From Phoronis australis (lineage: Eukaryota > Phoronida > Phoronidae): a stretch of 64,000 nucleotides of DNA. The notes beneath the pieces are model-generated. The model ran no database searches and was not told the DNA's origin. It saw nothing but the letters and a program-made list of their open reading frames with translations. The stretch spans positions 338,018 through 402,017 of the forward strand of contig NMRA01000043.1 in the NCBI GenBank assembly GCA_002633005.1, given 5' to 3'. The translations under genes were made by a program, and so were the position numbers. Of this stretch, positions 35,301 to 47,149 are shown piece by piece. Each line of letters begins with the position of its first letter. Position 1 is the stretch's first letter.

Positions 35301-38300
35301 GTGGGCGGAGTATACGTGGTCTCGAGAAATGACGAATCCCTTCTCGCCTCAGTAAGAACAAAATTGATACCAAAGCGATTCACATGACAGAAGCATTGTG
35401 TTGAAGCTCAACTTTGAAGCGTAGGCAGTAATGTCTTACCTTGGTATTGGTATACCGCCTTCAGTGTAACGAACCTGTATGCCAGGAACAGCAAAGATAC
35501 TAATGATATTACCTGAAAAACATTTTTGGAAGTTTAATTTCTATTAGTATCGATATTTGTGCTAATATTACAATTCATTTGACATTTCTTATTTTTTTTG
35601 CATTTATTATCATTGCTATTAAATATTACTATTATTATTATTACTATTACTATTACTATTACTGTTACTATTATTATTATTACTATTACTATTAATTACT
35701 ATTGCTATCACTATTATTATTATTGTTATTATTATTATCATCATCATTATTATTATCATTGTCATTACCGTTATCGTTATTGTTATTATTATTACAACTA
35801 CTGTTAGCACGAATCATGCAAAAATCAGTTTTTGCAAGGCAACCTTTGACTGTACATTTTTATCTAACCTCTCCTGGAATTTTTATGAAACTCATTTTCC
35901 AATTCCGAATTCGTATATCCTTATGTAGATTAGGCCCAAATAGTCAGTCAAGAACTTGATACAATAGCTTCTTCCACAAGTATTCTAATGATTTCACATC
36001 TGCCCTCCAGAAATGACTGGACACTGTATAGTATACAGTGCACAGTATACAATGTACAGTATACCCTGCACAGTATACGCTGCTCTGCACAGTACACTCT
36101 GCACAGTATACACTGCACAGTGTACATTGCACAGTATACATTGCACAGTATTTTTGGAATATGACTGTTTATCAAAGAAAATGTTGTAAATACTGTCAAT
36201 GAACCAATCTTCAAAACAAAGCGAAGCAAGAAAGAACATAAAATAGAGACAACAACAAAATTTTCTATGCAAATATTACAGCCCTATAGCACAAAACATT
36301 TAGGCCTATTCTCGTAAAACTCGTACTAAAAGTAGTCAGCCTCCACACGGTTACTACTTGATGCAACTCCTTTGCCGTGATCTCTGTTTATGAATCTGAT
36401 GAACAAACTATTTCAGATGTCATATGAAATGGTAATGTGTGTTCTCAAGAGTAGGTTATCAGTGTTTTATTTAAAGAATCAATACTTAATATTTCTCTAC
36501 ATAGAGTATGAGATTATTATACAGTTACTGACTTTCACCAAAGGCAATGTGCTAGTTTTTAGACCCCATAAAATGTGATAGTTACCGAGGCTGAACCAAA
36601 ACTATTATTATTTTTTAGGGCCTAAAAACCAACATACTGACCTAGAGTGAAGATCAGCTATTGTTGTTATTACTTAATTACAACTCCTTAATTACAACTC
36701 CTAAGTAATTCACGGAAGGAGGCTTTCTACCATATGTCGATCACTCGTTCGGTCAATCAGCTATCATTTTTTTACCGAAACCATTGAGATTTTGAGTAAA
36801 ATTCCAGAAAATGACAGAAATAGAGAAAGAAAATATCTCTTATATTTTCGGAAAGATCATGTTTTGGGGTCACACTGTGCAAAGCAATCGACAAATGTCA
36901 TTTAATTTGGCTACATCAACACGATGGCAACCTGCGTGTCAGACTACACGGCGCGTTTTTAAAAGTATGTATTTAACGTCAGTGAAGATTTTAACTTTTT
37001 AAACAAATCTTTTGTACAATACCGTGACAGTGGGAACTACAATGCCTTGATGCAGGTTTGCACTTACCCGATGGTTTACATTTTACGCTTATTTAAAAAC
37101 AAATGTGACGTCAGAATCCTGATGAAATAAAAAGGCTAGAGACAAGTGTTTTTAACAGAATCTTGTGTTAATCGGTCAGTGGAGACACCAATAGTTTGCA
37201 GGAGACTTGACAAGAACTGGCTGAACACGTTATAACAGGATTTAGCATCCTTTTAAGGCAGTGAGGGAAGGCACAAAAACTGCTAATCGTACTGCCAAGA
37301 ATAAAAAGTTTGGGTCTACGTTCAGCCATTTTTGAGTCACTAGCACAGAAAGATGATATTAGTCACTAGAAGCATCAAATCAGGTGACTCATCTGATAAC
37401 AGTAACTGTAGGCAGTCGCATAACAGTAACTGTTGGCAGTCGCATGTGCATCAGTGAGAATTCGTAGAGTCACAAATGAATCATGATGTAATGTAATCAA
37501 ATTAAGATTGACACCTGCAATCAAGTGGAGTAGAAGTATTTTGTCTAAAATACAATACACTGTCTGGTCTCCAAGTTCAGTGAGTGAAGTACTCGTGTCA
37601 CTGTTGACGGTCTACATTTTGTTGAGAGATTAGCAAATTATAGAAATTGTTAGCTTCGTCGCTATCGATTTTATTATCGTTTTCTATCCATTTGTCGCCA
37701 TATAAAATGTACTCTGCTGTTGGAAGCACAGCTGCCACAGCATGCCCAGGTAGTTATGGCAATCGACGTAAAGTAAGACAACGATCGATAAGCGCAATTG
37801 CTTTACCAACAGCAGCAAGAATGCTCAAGATGAAAACAAAATGTGCATCGGTTTCTTTTCGTGTGTTCAAAAGATGGAAAAGTCATAAGCAAATGCTTTG
37901 TTCCGTTTTAACGCATGTAAACAGGACGATTACTTCTTGGGCTTGGCATTCTCCAAACTCGGAACTCGAGAAGGCAGGCCAGAATATTTTGACACTTTTG
38001 ATTGAGTACGAACTCAAACTAAGTGTCTATGATTGACTACTCTAGTTCACGTAAAAATAGAGATTTTGAAGTCCTAAACTTGAATTTGTAGCTCAAATGA
38101 TGAAGTCGAGTGCGAACAATAGTACTGGTTTTGAACCATCGCCTGGTGTACTAGAGCACATAATGAAATAAGCAGTTGTACTGAAAGTACACTGTGCGAT
38201 ATAAGCCACTACTGAAACCAACAATATAAGTCCTGCTAGTGTATACCGACGAAAAAAATACAAGTACTGCAGCGAACAAGGCGCATGTCAGCCTAACGTA

Positions 38301-39000
38301 CTCAGGTAACACGTCATAATTTGTCTCTTATAATTACGCTCACCAGTAGATATATAATTCTACTTTGATCCGACTAGTCATGAAGGTATTAGATTCTTGT
38401 TCCCGCTCATGTAAATACCAGCAGCATTGTAACTCCTAACCTCAATTCGTGTCACTCATCTGTCATTGGTGTATAGAATGAATTCAAACCCACTAATTAA
38501 ACTATATTAGGATGAAAACCTTTTGAAATACCTTAGAATTAATCGTCATCAGGAAAATGCGGTTGTACATGAGAAATTTCCTTATTTTTGTCTACAAACT
38601 CGAAGCATTTATGTTCCAGGAGACCCACAAGTGGAATAGACATTACACATGTACATTACACATATTCATTGCACATGTTCATTACACATGTACATTACAC
38701 ATGTACATTCCACATATTCATTACACATGTACATTACACATGTACATTACACATGTACATTACACATGTACATTACACATGTACATTACACATATTCATT
38801 ACACATGTTTCTATCATGTCCATAGCCAGTGTAAACCTCCCTTTGACATGGTGATGGATTCTAGTTTAACGAATACTTACCACATTGTACAGTCCAATAG
38901 ATACGACAGATTTCTTTCTGTCATGAAGTACTACAAGACATCCTCCGCCTCTTCTGTCAGGGTCCCTCCCGTTTAGTCCTGGATCCGCAGTCATTGTCAT
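29131..39000 (-). CDS. LAPTM-like four-helix membrane protein with PY motifs
   Basis: Seven exons (complement of 29131-29328, 31012-31092, 32474-32533, 33706-33813, 34242-34342, 35440-35512, 38881-39000) join in phase to 741 nt, or 246 aa. Helices lie at about 31-54, 75-96, 107-126 and 138-163. The cytosolic tail carries PPPY (222-225) and PPTY (229-232). Length, four helices, the polar segment VGAIKENKYCMLPWLFNSIV and paired PY motifs resemble lysosomal-associated transmembrane proteins (LAPTM4/5, 226-262 aa). In known members the PY motifs recruit Nedd4-type ubiquitin ligases for sorting to late endosomes. Overall identity looks low, so another small tetraspan family is possible. The 60-nt helix-4 exon is present twice (32474-32533 and 32928-32987). 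Using both would give 266 aa. Confidence 0.7.
31012..31092 (-). CDS. LAPTM-like gene exon: end of helix 4 and basic stretch
   Basis: An 81-nt exon (27 codons, phase 0) reading ITSFGLVLIHARRMFEQERK then GGRIPNM. Borders are TTCCAG and GTGAGA. The ARR-x-x-EQERK stretch marks the cytosolic side. Confidence 0.75.
32474..32533 (-). CDS. LAPTM-like gene, helix-4 exon (left copy)
   Basis: A 60-nt, phase-0 exon encoding ELSGWEIFLLVFAVVRIVVQ, with borders TTTCAG and GTAAGT. It fits between the HSTLHL end of the upstream exon and ITSFGL of the downstream one. Confidence 0.7.
32928..32987 (-). CDS. LAPTM-like gene, helix-4 exon (right copy, identical)
   Basis: Same 60 nt and splice borders as 32474-32533. 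It lies in the second of two near-identical blocks separated by a single N at 32659. It is probably the other allele rather than a second exon. Confidence 0.6.
33706..33813 (-). CDS. LAPTM-like gene exon: helix 3
   Basis: A 108-nt, phase-0 exon (aa 99-134), ENKYCMLPWL then FNSIVSFAVEFWGIISV. Borders are TTTTAG and GTAAGG. Confidence 0.75.
34242..34342 (-). CDS. LAPTM-like gene exon: helix 2
   Basis: A 101-nt exon (aa 65-98), WQRVTQLTASLAW then SSYVLFIVTSLVLVVGAIK. It begins with GT after ACACAG, completing a Gly codon, and ends in phase 0 at GTAACA. Confidence 0.75.
35030..35200. repeat. 28-bp minisatellite, about six units
   Basis: Unit: GATTTAGACTAGTTACCGGG followed by ATAAAACT, with small changes, for example TTTCCGGG in one unit. 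Lies in an intron of the LAPTM-like gene. Confidence 0.85.
35440..35512 (-). CDS. LAPTM-like gene exon: helix 1
   Basis: A 73-nt exon (aa 41-64) encoding VISLVSLLFLAYRFVTLKAV then YQYQ. Borders are TTTCAG and GTAAGA. The phase matches both neighbours. Confidence 0.72.
35622..35800. repeat. ATT/ACT/ATC trinucleotide microsatellite
   Basis: Imperfect (ATT)n mixed with ACT, GTT, GCT and ATC triplets. It explains the repetitive open frames seen on both strands here. Confidence 0.9.
36015..36150. repeat. 14-bp tandem repeat with GTATAC palindromes
   Basis: Degenerate units of GCACAGTATACACT type, about nine in number, each containing GTATAC or GTACA. Many units are self-complementary. Confidence 0.8.
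37397..37446. repeat. 25-bp direct duplication, two copies
   Basis: ATAACAGTAACTGTAGGCAG then TCGC, repeated with one difference (GTTGGCAG). Confidence 0.85.
38640..38815. repeat. 13-bp minisatellite, about 13 units
   Basis: Unit ATTACACATGTAC, with variants ATTACACATATTC. Because 13 is not a multiple of three, the plus frame reads a repeating 13-residue peptide, which is not a gene. Confidence 0.9.
38881..39000 (-). CDS. LAPTM-like gene exon 1 (start of the protein)
   Basis: A 120-nt exon (aa 1-40). It starts MTMTADPGLNGRDPDRRGGG and continues CLVVLHDRKKSVVSIGLYNV, with a GTAAGT donor at 38875-38880. A second in-frame Met lies two codons in. The Cys-to-helix spacing resembles the LAPTM amino end. 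The minisatellite at 38640 lies just past the donor. Confidence 0.7.
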
Positions 39001-41551
39001 TTCGTTTTGTATTCTCGTAGTCCAAGAATAATCCTCTTTCCGCCAAATCTCTAAATGTGTAATTGATCACTGCGGGTGATATGAAGCCGTCCGTTGAAAA
39101 ACGCTTTAATCAAAAAACGAGCATCGCTCTCTCGAACTTTGTCCCCAAATATGTCACCGAACGCCGTGAATTCTTGTATTTAGCCACTGTACATTATTTG
39201 CTCCTCTCAGACTAACACCTGGTTTGAAAATGACTCGCTAGCACTTCCCCCACCTAGCCTGTGATGACTCGTGTATTATCAGCAAGGCGCATGCGTGAAC
39301 GCACCTTTGCAGTTGTGCATGCGAATAGATGAAAATTGATCGAACATTAATAAATGTGTGTCGTAAATAGGTAAACTTCGCGGCAAAACATTATAGATAA
39401 AACACTAAGCTCTGCTAATGGAACATGAACAGCATTTTATGATGACATATAAGCCTACTTAATTTCTATAATTTATGGTACTGTTGGATCTAAATGTGGA
39501 AAACGGTGCAAGTCGTACAATCGTATGTGTGGAAGGCTGTGCTTCTAAATCCGTTCTTAAAGCTGCACTTACTGCAGTCAAGAAACATGTTAATTAATCA
39601 TATCAAACGAATTCCTTGCTATGATAGCAACGGCTTCAACATTCAGTTGAAACAGGGTGTTGATCTGCAAAAAGTTGAAAGGCTGACCAACACTGTGATT
39701 TTTTTGGTGTTTTTACACGGGATGTTCCGAATGTTCTTCTTGCCAACGGAGTCCTTATCTGTGGCAAGACAGACCTCGAGACTAATACTGTTGGACATGC
39801 GTGATAAGTAATTTGGTTCTGCCTTTGTTATTTCAAAACATTAAACAGAAGGAAATGCAGATTCGTATTTCAACAAGGAAGTCGCAGCAATGCGCACTGT
39901 GCCACGTGTTGGTGTGACGTCACAAAAGGAACACAAGTGCACGTAGTCAGAATACAGAAATAAAAAAATGTCATGTTGTGAATTTTTTCCATTCGAAGGA
40001 AATCAGTAATTTAGTATAGACATTTGAATTAGATTTAGGATTCAACAACAAAATTGAACAAAGGTTATTGCGCACAGAAAGAGAGCATGTAACACTCGTG
40101 CGTATAGTTGTTATTCAGTTGTAGAGCAGAGTGCTCGTATGGCGCCACACAAAGAGGGTACAATTTTATTTATTCACAAATTGGACTTTGCGATAAATAG
40201 ATTTAAGATAAAAATAAACTAGTATGAACTTTCCAGACAGTAACCATACAGTCACTTTAAAATAAAGATATCAGCCGTGTTACCCTGAGGGTTGAAATTG
40301 AACACTGCTTTCGTTGTGTTTAGTATGATATGAACATCATGATCGGGGCAAGAATTTTATTTTCTTACACAATGCAGACGTCATGTGCTTTATATTCTTA
40401 CAAAAGCAAGTTGTATAATGCAACATCTGTACTATTAATCTCTGAGGCTATCGTTTGTCCAATGAGTCAGTCTGTCTTACACAAATGATGTGCAGAAATG
40501 CTGTTCTTAATATTCGGGTAAAATACGTCACTGCTTTTCTTAGAATCGTGATAAACCGAACACCTGCTGATGGCAGACATTTATGTTTATTTTTATGTGT
40601 TTTTCAATTGTGCAATGTTTGTTCGAAGCTCCAAACAAACTTTCATAAATCTGGATGCACTTCTAAAAAAAATCTGCAATTTCATTGACTTCATACAAAT
40701 ATTAATTTAAACAACTCAGTCAAAACTGGATTTACCTGGTTGAAAGCGTTGGTGTTCATGGCTGAATTTGGAGCACCCCTGCATTTCAATCTGTGGCACC
40801 ACTCATATGTGTGCGGCAATGACTGTCATGTAACGTGTCACGTTTGAATTTCAGTTTTGTTTAAAATCCTCTAGCAGACCGATTCTGTTTTTGTCCTGTT
40901 CTGTTTTCAGACTGTTTGCGCGCAATCATATTGACCAACACAGGCTAGGAACCGAAGCAAAAAACTCTTCAAACGAAGTGAGAAAACAAATATTTCTTGT
41001 CTGCCTCGAAAAAAGTTTGTTTCAAAGAATTCATCAACGTGAGTGATTATTTGCTGAAAACAAAATAGCCGTAAATAACATGAGCATTTGTTTAGCTGTG
41101 CATACTTTTGTACAACATGGATGCATTACTTGTTTGATAGTTTAAACTCAAAATGGAAAAATGTTAAAGACAAAGAAGTGCAATATAACGCCGGACTAGG
41201 AGGAATATGAACGTGTCGACCAGATTGTGCTAACATTGGAAAACGAAAAAGCGAGACATCTTGATGTAAGCAAGCACAAATGTCCACCGAAACACGCAGA
41301 CATTGCGATCGTGTTTATTTTAGTGATGCCTGTAAAAGTGAACTGGGAAATAGGGGTATATTGTGAGGCAATGCATAAAAATGCGATAATGCTAAATTCC
41401 CCGCGCGTGCCAAAAAGAAGAATATTCTGATGCTGTCTATCGGGACGCGTGACAATCCTTCAAGAAGTGGGACCGTTCCGCCAAAAGCCTTACAGTTACC
41501 AGAAATGTCCGTACGTCGTGGCTTGTGATAATCGAAACACAATAGCTCAAG

Positions 41552-42200
41552 ATAGTCAAGATTAGCTTCAAATATAATCAAGACTAGCACCCAATATAGT
41601 CAAGACTAACACCCAATATAGTCAAGAATCGAACCCAATATAGTCAAGACTAGCACCCAATATAGTCAAGACTGGCAAACAGTATAGTCAAGACTAGCAC
41701 CCAATATAGTCAAGGCTAGCACCTAATATAGTCAAGACTAGCACCTAATATAGTCAAGACTAGCACCCAATATAGTCAACACTAGCACCCAATATAGTCA
41801 TGGCTAGCACCCAATGTAGTCAAGATTAGCATCCAGTATAGTCAAGATTAGCATCCAGTATAGTCAAGACTAGCACCCAGTATAGTCAAGACCAGCACCC
41901 AATATAGTCAAGACTAGCACCCAGTATTATTCAGGACTAGCACTTAATATAGTCAAGACTAGCTAGCACCCAGTGTAGTCAAGACTAACACCCAATATAG
42001 TCAAGACTATTACCCAATATACTCAAGACTAGCACCCAATATAGTCAAGACTATTACCCAATATACTCAAGACTAGCACCCAGTATAGTCAAGACTAGCA
42101 CCTAATATAGTCAAGACTAGCACCCAGTGTAGTCAAGACTAGCACTTAATACTAGCACCCAATATAGTCAAGACTCAGTAGCACCCAATATAGTCAGTAT
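41552..42200. repeat. 22-bp minisatellite, about 30 units
   Basis: Unit ATAGTCAAGACTAGCACCCA then AT, with point changes (CTAAT, CAGT, TTACC) and a few short or shifted units near 41930 and 42145. The array is in near-perfect 22-bp register over roughly 650 bp. Confidence 0.95.
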
Positions 42201-42521
42201 AATCATTCAGATTGTCCCATTATGCTTGAATGCTCATATTTAAGGGAAAGTCAGTGGAGGAGTTTTGTTTTTTCAAAATTACGAAGTTTTCTGTGTTCAC
42301 GTTTCGTAAAGGACGAACTACTTTCAAAACGGCCAGCCATCAAACTACCTTCACCACGGTCAGCCATCAAACAGTACATGCGTCTGAGACTGAAATTTGA
42401 TAATTTAATTGCTTGTCTGTGTGGGATTCAACGTGAAGTTATTAATATCTCCAGTGACAGCTTTCATGTCACGTTTTCCTCCAGAGAACAGTCTATAAAG
42501 TCAGCCTGTCATAAATAACTT

Positions 42522-43473
42522 TATTTGCTGAGACGTGGAATTCTAGTTGGGATCAAGGTGCAGTTAAGACACATACAAAGCCCTCTCAGCTCTAAAGTCA
42601 GTTGTTTAATATATACAACATTCCAATTTTAGTGCCATAGTTGAGACATCTACAAATTTTCCAATGTTTTATAGTTGTTTGATGTATGTAAAATTCCATT
42701 AAAGTGCCCTTGTTTCCAATGATTTTATATTTTCAAAGCGTATGTGTCGTGTCCAGACAGATCCCAAGTATATTTTCTCGGCCTCGGATAAACAACGTAC
42801 ACGCGTAGTTGACTGAGCAGCTTATATTCAGAAATGAGTGTGCTGCATTTTGTGTTACTTAAAAGGGAACTGTATTTTATTCTGAATAAATTCTGGATAG
42901 TTTTCTATGAATTGTTGATTAATTTCACAAATAATTCAACACCAAAAATTAAACTTATGTTCTCTAACGAAGCTCGAAAAAATACCGGCTTGGAGCGCTG
43001 CTTAGTCTCGTGACGTATTTGGCGGGGGCAAAGTCACTGTCCTGTGTTAGCGTGCAATCAAGTAGCGTTTTTTATATTGTCGGAATAAGAAATTTTAGTG
43101 TGAAATTTCGGGTCACAAGGGATACCTGTTTNTATTTGCTGAGACGTGGAATTCTAGTTGGGATCAAGGTGCAGTTAAGACACATACAAAGCCCTCTCAG
43201 CTCTAAAGTCAGTTGTTTAATATATACAACATTCCAATTTTAGTGCCGTAGTTGAGACATCAACAAATTTTCCAATGTTTTATAGTTGCTTGATGTATGT
43301 AAAATTCCATTAAAGTGCCCTTGTTTCCAATGATTTTATATTTTCAAAGCGTATGTGTCGTGTCCAGCCAGATCCCAAGTATATTTTCTCGGCCTCGGAT
43401 AAACAACGTACACGCGTAGTTGACTGAGCAGCTTATATTCAGAAATGAGTGTGCTGCATTTTGTGTTACTTAA
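42522..43473. repeat. Two 341-bp near-identical blocks, the second starting after an N
   Basis: 42522-42862 and 43133-43473 differ at only a few bases (CTACAAAT/CAACAAAT, GCCATAG/GCCGTAG, GTCCAGACAG/GTCCAGCCAG). An N at 43132 directly precedes the second block. The 270 bp between them occur once. The pattern suggests two alleles placed in series. Confidence 0.85.
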
Positions 43474-43802
43474 TTGTAGTCATTTTTCTTTTAGAGTTCT
43501 CATAGGTCAATTCTCAAATATCCATTTGTGATATGGGAGGATACGGATTTGATGATTATTTAAAACGGCATTCTGTTTTTTTTTTTTTGCAGTAATGTTT
43601 TGAGAGACAGATAGTCCAACCTACAGTTTTAAACCCGACCAAAAAGCTGATTAAATCATTCAAAATCATTGGCTTTGCTCCTCTGTCGCCATTCCACGGC
43701 TCCGAAATCTGCATTTCTGCGTACATACAAACTTCGTGGAATTTAAACACATAATTTATAAAAAAAAATTCGAAGTAGTGGCGACAAATTCGAGTACAAA
43801 AA

Positions 43803-43858
43803 ATCCCATATAGCATTGGTTGTATGGCTCATCCCATATAGCATTGGTTGTATGGCTC
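43803..43858. repeat. 28-bp perfect direct duplication
   Basis: ATCCCATATAGCATTGGTTG then TATGGCTC occurs twice without a gap. Confidence 0.9.
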
Positions 43859-46800
43859 GTTGTTGTAAACCTAGAGAATGTTACACTCCATGCCATCGAA
43901 ATTTGGAGGAGAAATAGGCCTATCTTGTATCATAGAAAACAACTTGTCAGTGATTTAGACTACTGAGGGTTATGAAACTGGCCAAAAATTATACATTAAT
44001 TGAATATTGGAGGTGATTTGAGGGCTTCGAACGAACTCACAGTTCGCTCACAAAATTTCAGGACACGGAGTGGCTTGAAAATTTATGAGCTTGATCTAAA
44101 AAAGAAGATCTACAAAATCCTTCCCAAACCCAAACATCACCTCTAAGGAACAAATTAAGGTACCTGTTTTATAACGGGAAGTGGCACAAATGAGGAAAAT
44201 TTGGTATTTGACAGAAGAAGCAGCGGCAGCCTTCTTTTACAAATACTAGGCGCCATGCTTTCTATTGGGCCCTGCAGCACATCTCATTGTAGTTGTCGAG
44301 AGTGCACTTGGAAAGCTGCCAAAAATTCACCAACTCGGGGAAAGATCAAACACGGCGATAGTAGACTACAAACTAAAACGCGTCTCTTGTCAATATTTTC
44401 TTTCACATAACAGCCCACAGCCCTGTTTCCTCATTCTCTTTGACAATAGAACGTCTATCGTGTATAGTTCTCACCTTGCTATTTCGGGTAACACGGAAAC
44501 CGTGCAACTCAACCTGTTACACACTCATTGTGTATTGGTAGAGAAGATCGAGTTATATTGATCAGAGAATGGGCGGCTGGTCACCGACAATACGCCATAA
44601 CCAACAAAGGCATTCTCTTCGCTTTCACGAGCAGGAAAAGTGCCAACAATATGTATACCGTTGATCAAATAATATACTTGAGACACTTCCGTGAAAAGGT
44701 CAAGAGACACAACAATTTGAAGTGTTTAAATATCAACATTTCTGGTCTCTTCTGAAAGGCCAATCTCTCTAGATTCAGGACCCGCATTTGAATATCCTAT
44801 AACTTTCAATTCTTAGTTACGTGGATCTATGTTGGGGTCATGTGACCCTAAAGTCACCCCATCTTTTGCATGTGTTTCGAATTCTTAAAACTGATTAGCA
44901 AATTATGTAGGCCGAATGCGCACTTGGTGACCCCAAGATTAGAGCTACAGACTCGAACGTATAACTTTAACGCTGGGGCAAAATATGATTACACAGTCAT
45001 CCACGTAAAAATAATATACTGAGATCCTTATCTTGATTTTACAATGTTAAAAATAATTCTGAGTTCGATTTCGAATAAAAAGATTAGATCGGGTCCTCAA
45101 GAATGGTGTGACAGAGGTAGGTCAAATGCGTATGTCTGTCACACTAGGAAGATACGAACAAAGTAATGACTTCCTGGTCACATGCAATTCATAGCCAATG
45201 AAAACATGTTTAGTAGTCTTTTTTTACTTAGCAGACATACAGGGATAAAGAGGTAAAAGATTTCTGAGACAATTATAAAATCAAGTCAATAAGTTGCAGC
45301 GGATTTTCAAAAATCTAAATGCATTGGACTTTCTCAGCAGTGTTTGGTGAAACATTTTGCATTACAGTCAGCTCTACACATAGTAGATTGTAACTTATTA
45401 TAATTAGACATTAATTTTGACCACATTCTTGCTTTAAATGAAACAAACTACATTTTAATGGACACATCGCTTGTTTTTGTGTTGCTGACCCATATTTGTA
45501 AATATAGCCTTAGTTTTAAGAAAATGGCAGACGAAAAGTTTTCAACAAAAATTTCTGACATGCCTTAGAGCTAAAAATAATAAGAGCCCTGAAAATGCAT
45601 AGAATTGATACATGTTAACTTAATGTTTAGGGAGAATCAAGGAATCATTTCTAGTCAAACCTGCAAAGCCATGTTTACCACATAAGCTTGGCTAGGGTGT
45701 ATTTAGATTGGAAAAGATATCAGCTTCATTGTAAATATTTAATCAATTGTAAGACCTCTATAGCTTTTATATATACTGAATAGATATCTCAGCCTAAGCG
45801 AATGTATAAAAACAGGAAATTCAGAGCGTAGGCCCATCACACTAATCCAACTTACATAGCGCGAGGCATCATGAATAAAGTTGTGTTTGACTTCACAAAC
45901 ATTTCACTAAATCATCACATAAAAATGTAACCTTTTACAATTCGCCGAAAATTGAAGGTAAAAAGACATTTAAAAAATCCTTAATCTACATATGTGCGTC
46001 ACACTCCTTAAGGACAAATTTCAAGGCACAGGTGAGATAAGACAAAAATAGATGGATGCGTTGAAAGATTCCAAGAACACTTAACTATTGATGTATTATA
46101 TTTCTAGACTGAAACAATTTTTCACTATTGATCCAAATGTTCTCTGATTGCAGTGGGCCATATTATTATTCAAAAACAATGTTCAGTTGAGCATTCATGT
46201 CCCATCTCAGGTGATCACATGTACAGATAATTCTGAATATCACATCCTCTGGCAATGTTCTACTCCAGTGGTTTCTTTCTCACTAGAAGTTCAAAGTTTT
46301 GACACCCCTCAATTTGTGTTAATACATCCTCTCTGGAGTTAGTTAGTAATATGAAACGCTAGGTGTTTTTCTTGATAGACATATTACTTGGGACACGCAC
46401 CTGTCCTCTGTTCTAAGTGTCTCGGAATGCTGAATTAAAGATTATTTTAATAAGAAATATTTTGGATTTAGACTGTCTAAATCTGTTGTTCTTAGCCTTA
46501 GTTTTGCCACGTTTCGACTAGTACTATGTTGCCACTTTAGAATAGTACTATGTTGCATGGGCATCTGGTAATAACGGTCTCAAATCCAGTTAACAAAGCT
46601 TGCAAGCAAAATTCGGCTGCACGAATTATTTTGCAGGAAAATAAATATGCAAGTATTAACTGCACATTGGACTAGCTCAAATTGGATGTGCTTAGAGATT
46701 ACCATACATTTTTAGCAAGTGTCTCCATGGCTTGGCACCTAAATATCTTTGTGATAAAATAAATTAGCATGCTAGGTTCACAACAGACAATAGGTCTTAT

Positions 46801-47149
46801 AGTGACAAAGGCCATTATCTATACCATAACTAACTTAAGGAAACACACCCTTTTCACTCCGATGCCCTGCCATGGCTCAATTTCGACTCTGACGCTGATC
46901 AAAGCAGTTCTATTGATAGTTTCAAGTCCAGGTACCTGGGTAATATTATAATACTCGTATATTTAATTGTGTATTGTAAATGGAAGGGTCAACCCTGACA
47001 GTTCTTGATTATTTTATTACCCCTCACTATAGTTTTGGCGACTGTGTGCGCTTTCAAGTTCTAAACACAAATAAGCTTATTGATATGCTAAACATCCCGC
47101 ATCTAGTGTAAGAAAGATGCAGAGCTCATGATCATTCATTGTTAATCCG

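Noticed and set aside
35598-35810. Open frames rich in Ile/Thr/Tyr on both strands
   Set aside because: Products of the ATT-type microsatellite, not genes.
35944-36272. Cys/Tyr/Val-rich repeated frames on the minus strand
   Set aside because: Translations of the 14-bp tandem array.
37647-38036. 129-aa plus-strand frame in an intron
   Set aside because: No domain, no splice context and a non-ATG start. The opposite strand also gives a hydrophobic stretch with a stop, so neither is supported.
38557-38976. 139-aa open frame with HYTCTLHM-type repeats
   Set aside because: It is a direct translation of the 13-bp minisatellite and overlaps, on the other strand, exon 1 of the LAPTM-like gene.
39494-39811. 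105-aa plus-strand frame
   Set aside because: No recognisable motif, no upstream gene structure, and composition like the surrounding non-coding DNA.
42222-42518. 98-aa plus-strand frame after the 22-bp array
   Set aside because: No recognisable domain. It ends beside a duplicated, probably misassembled block.
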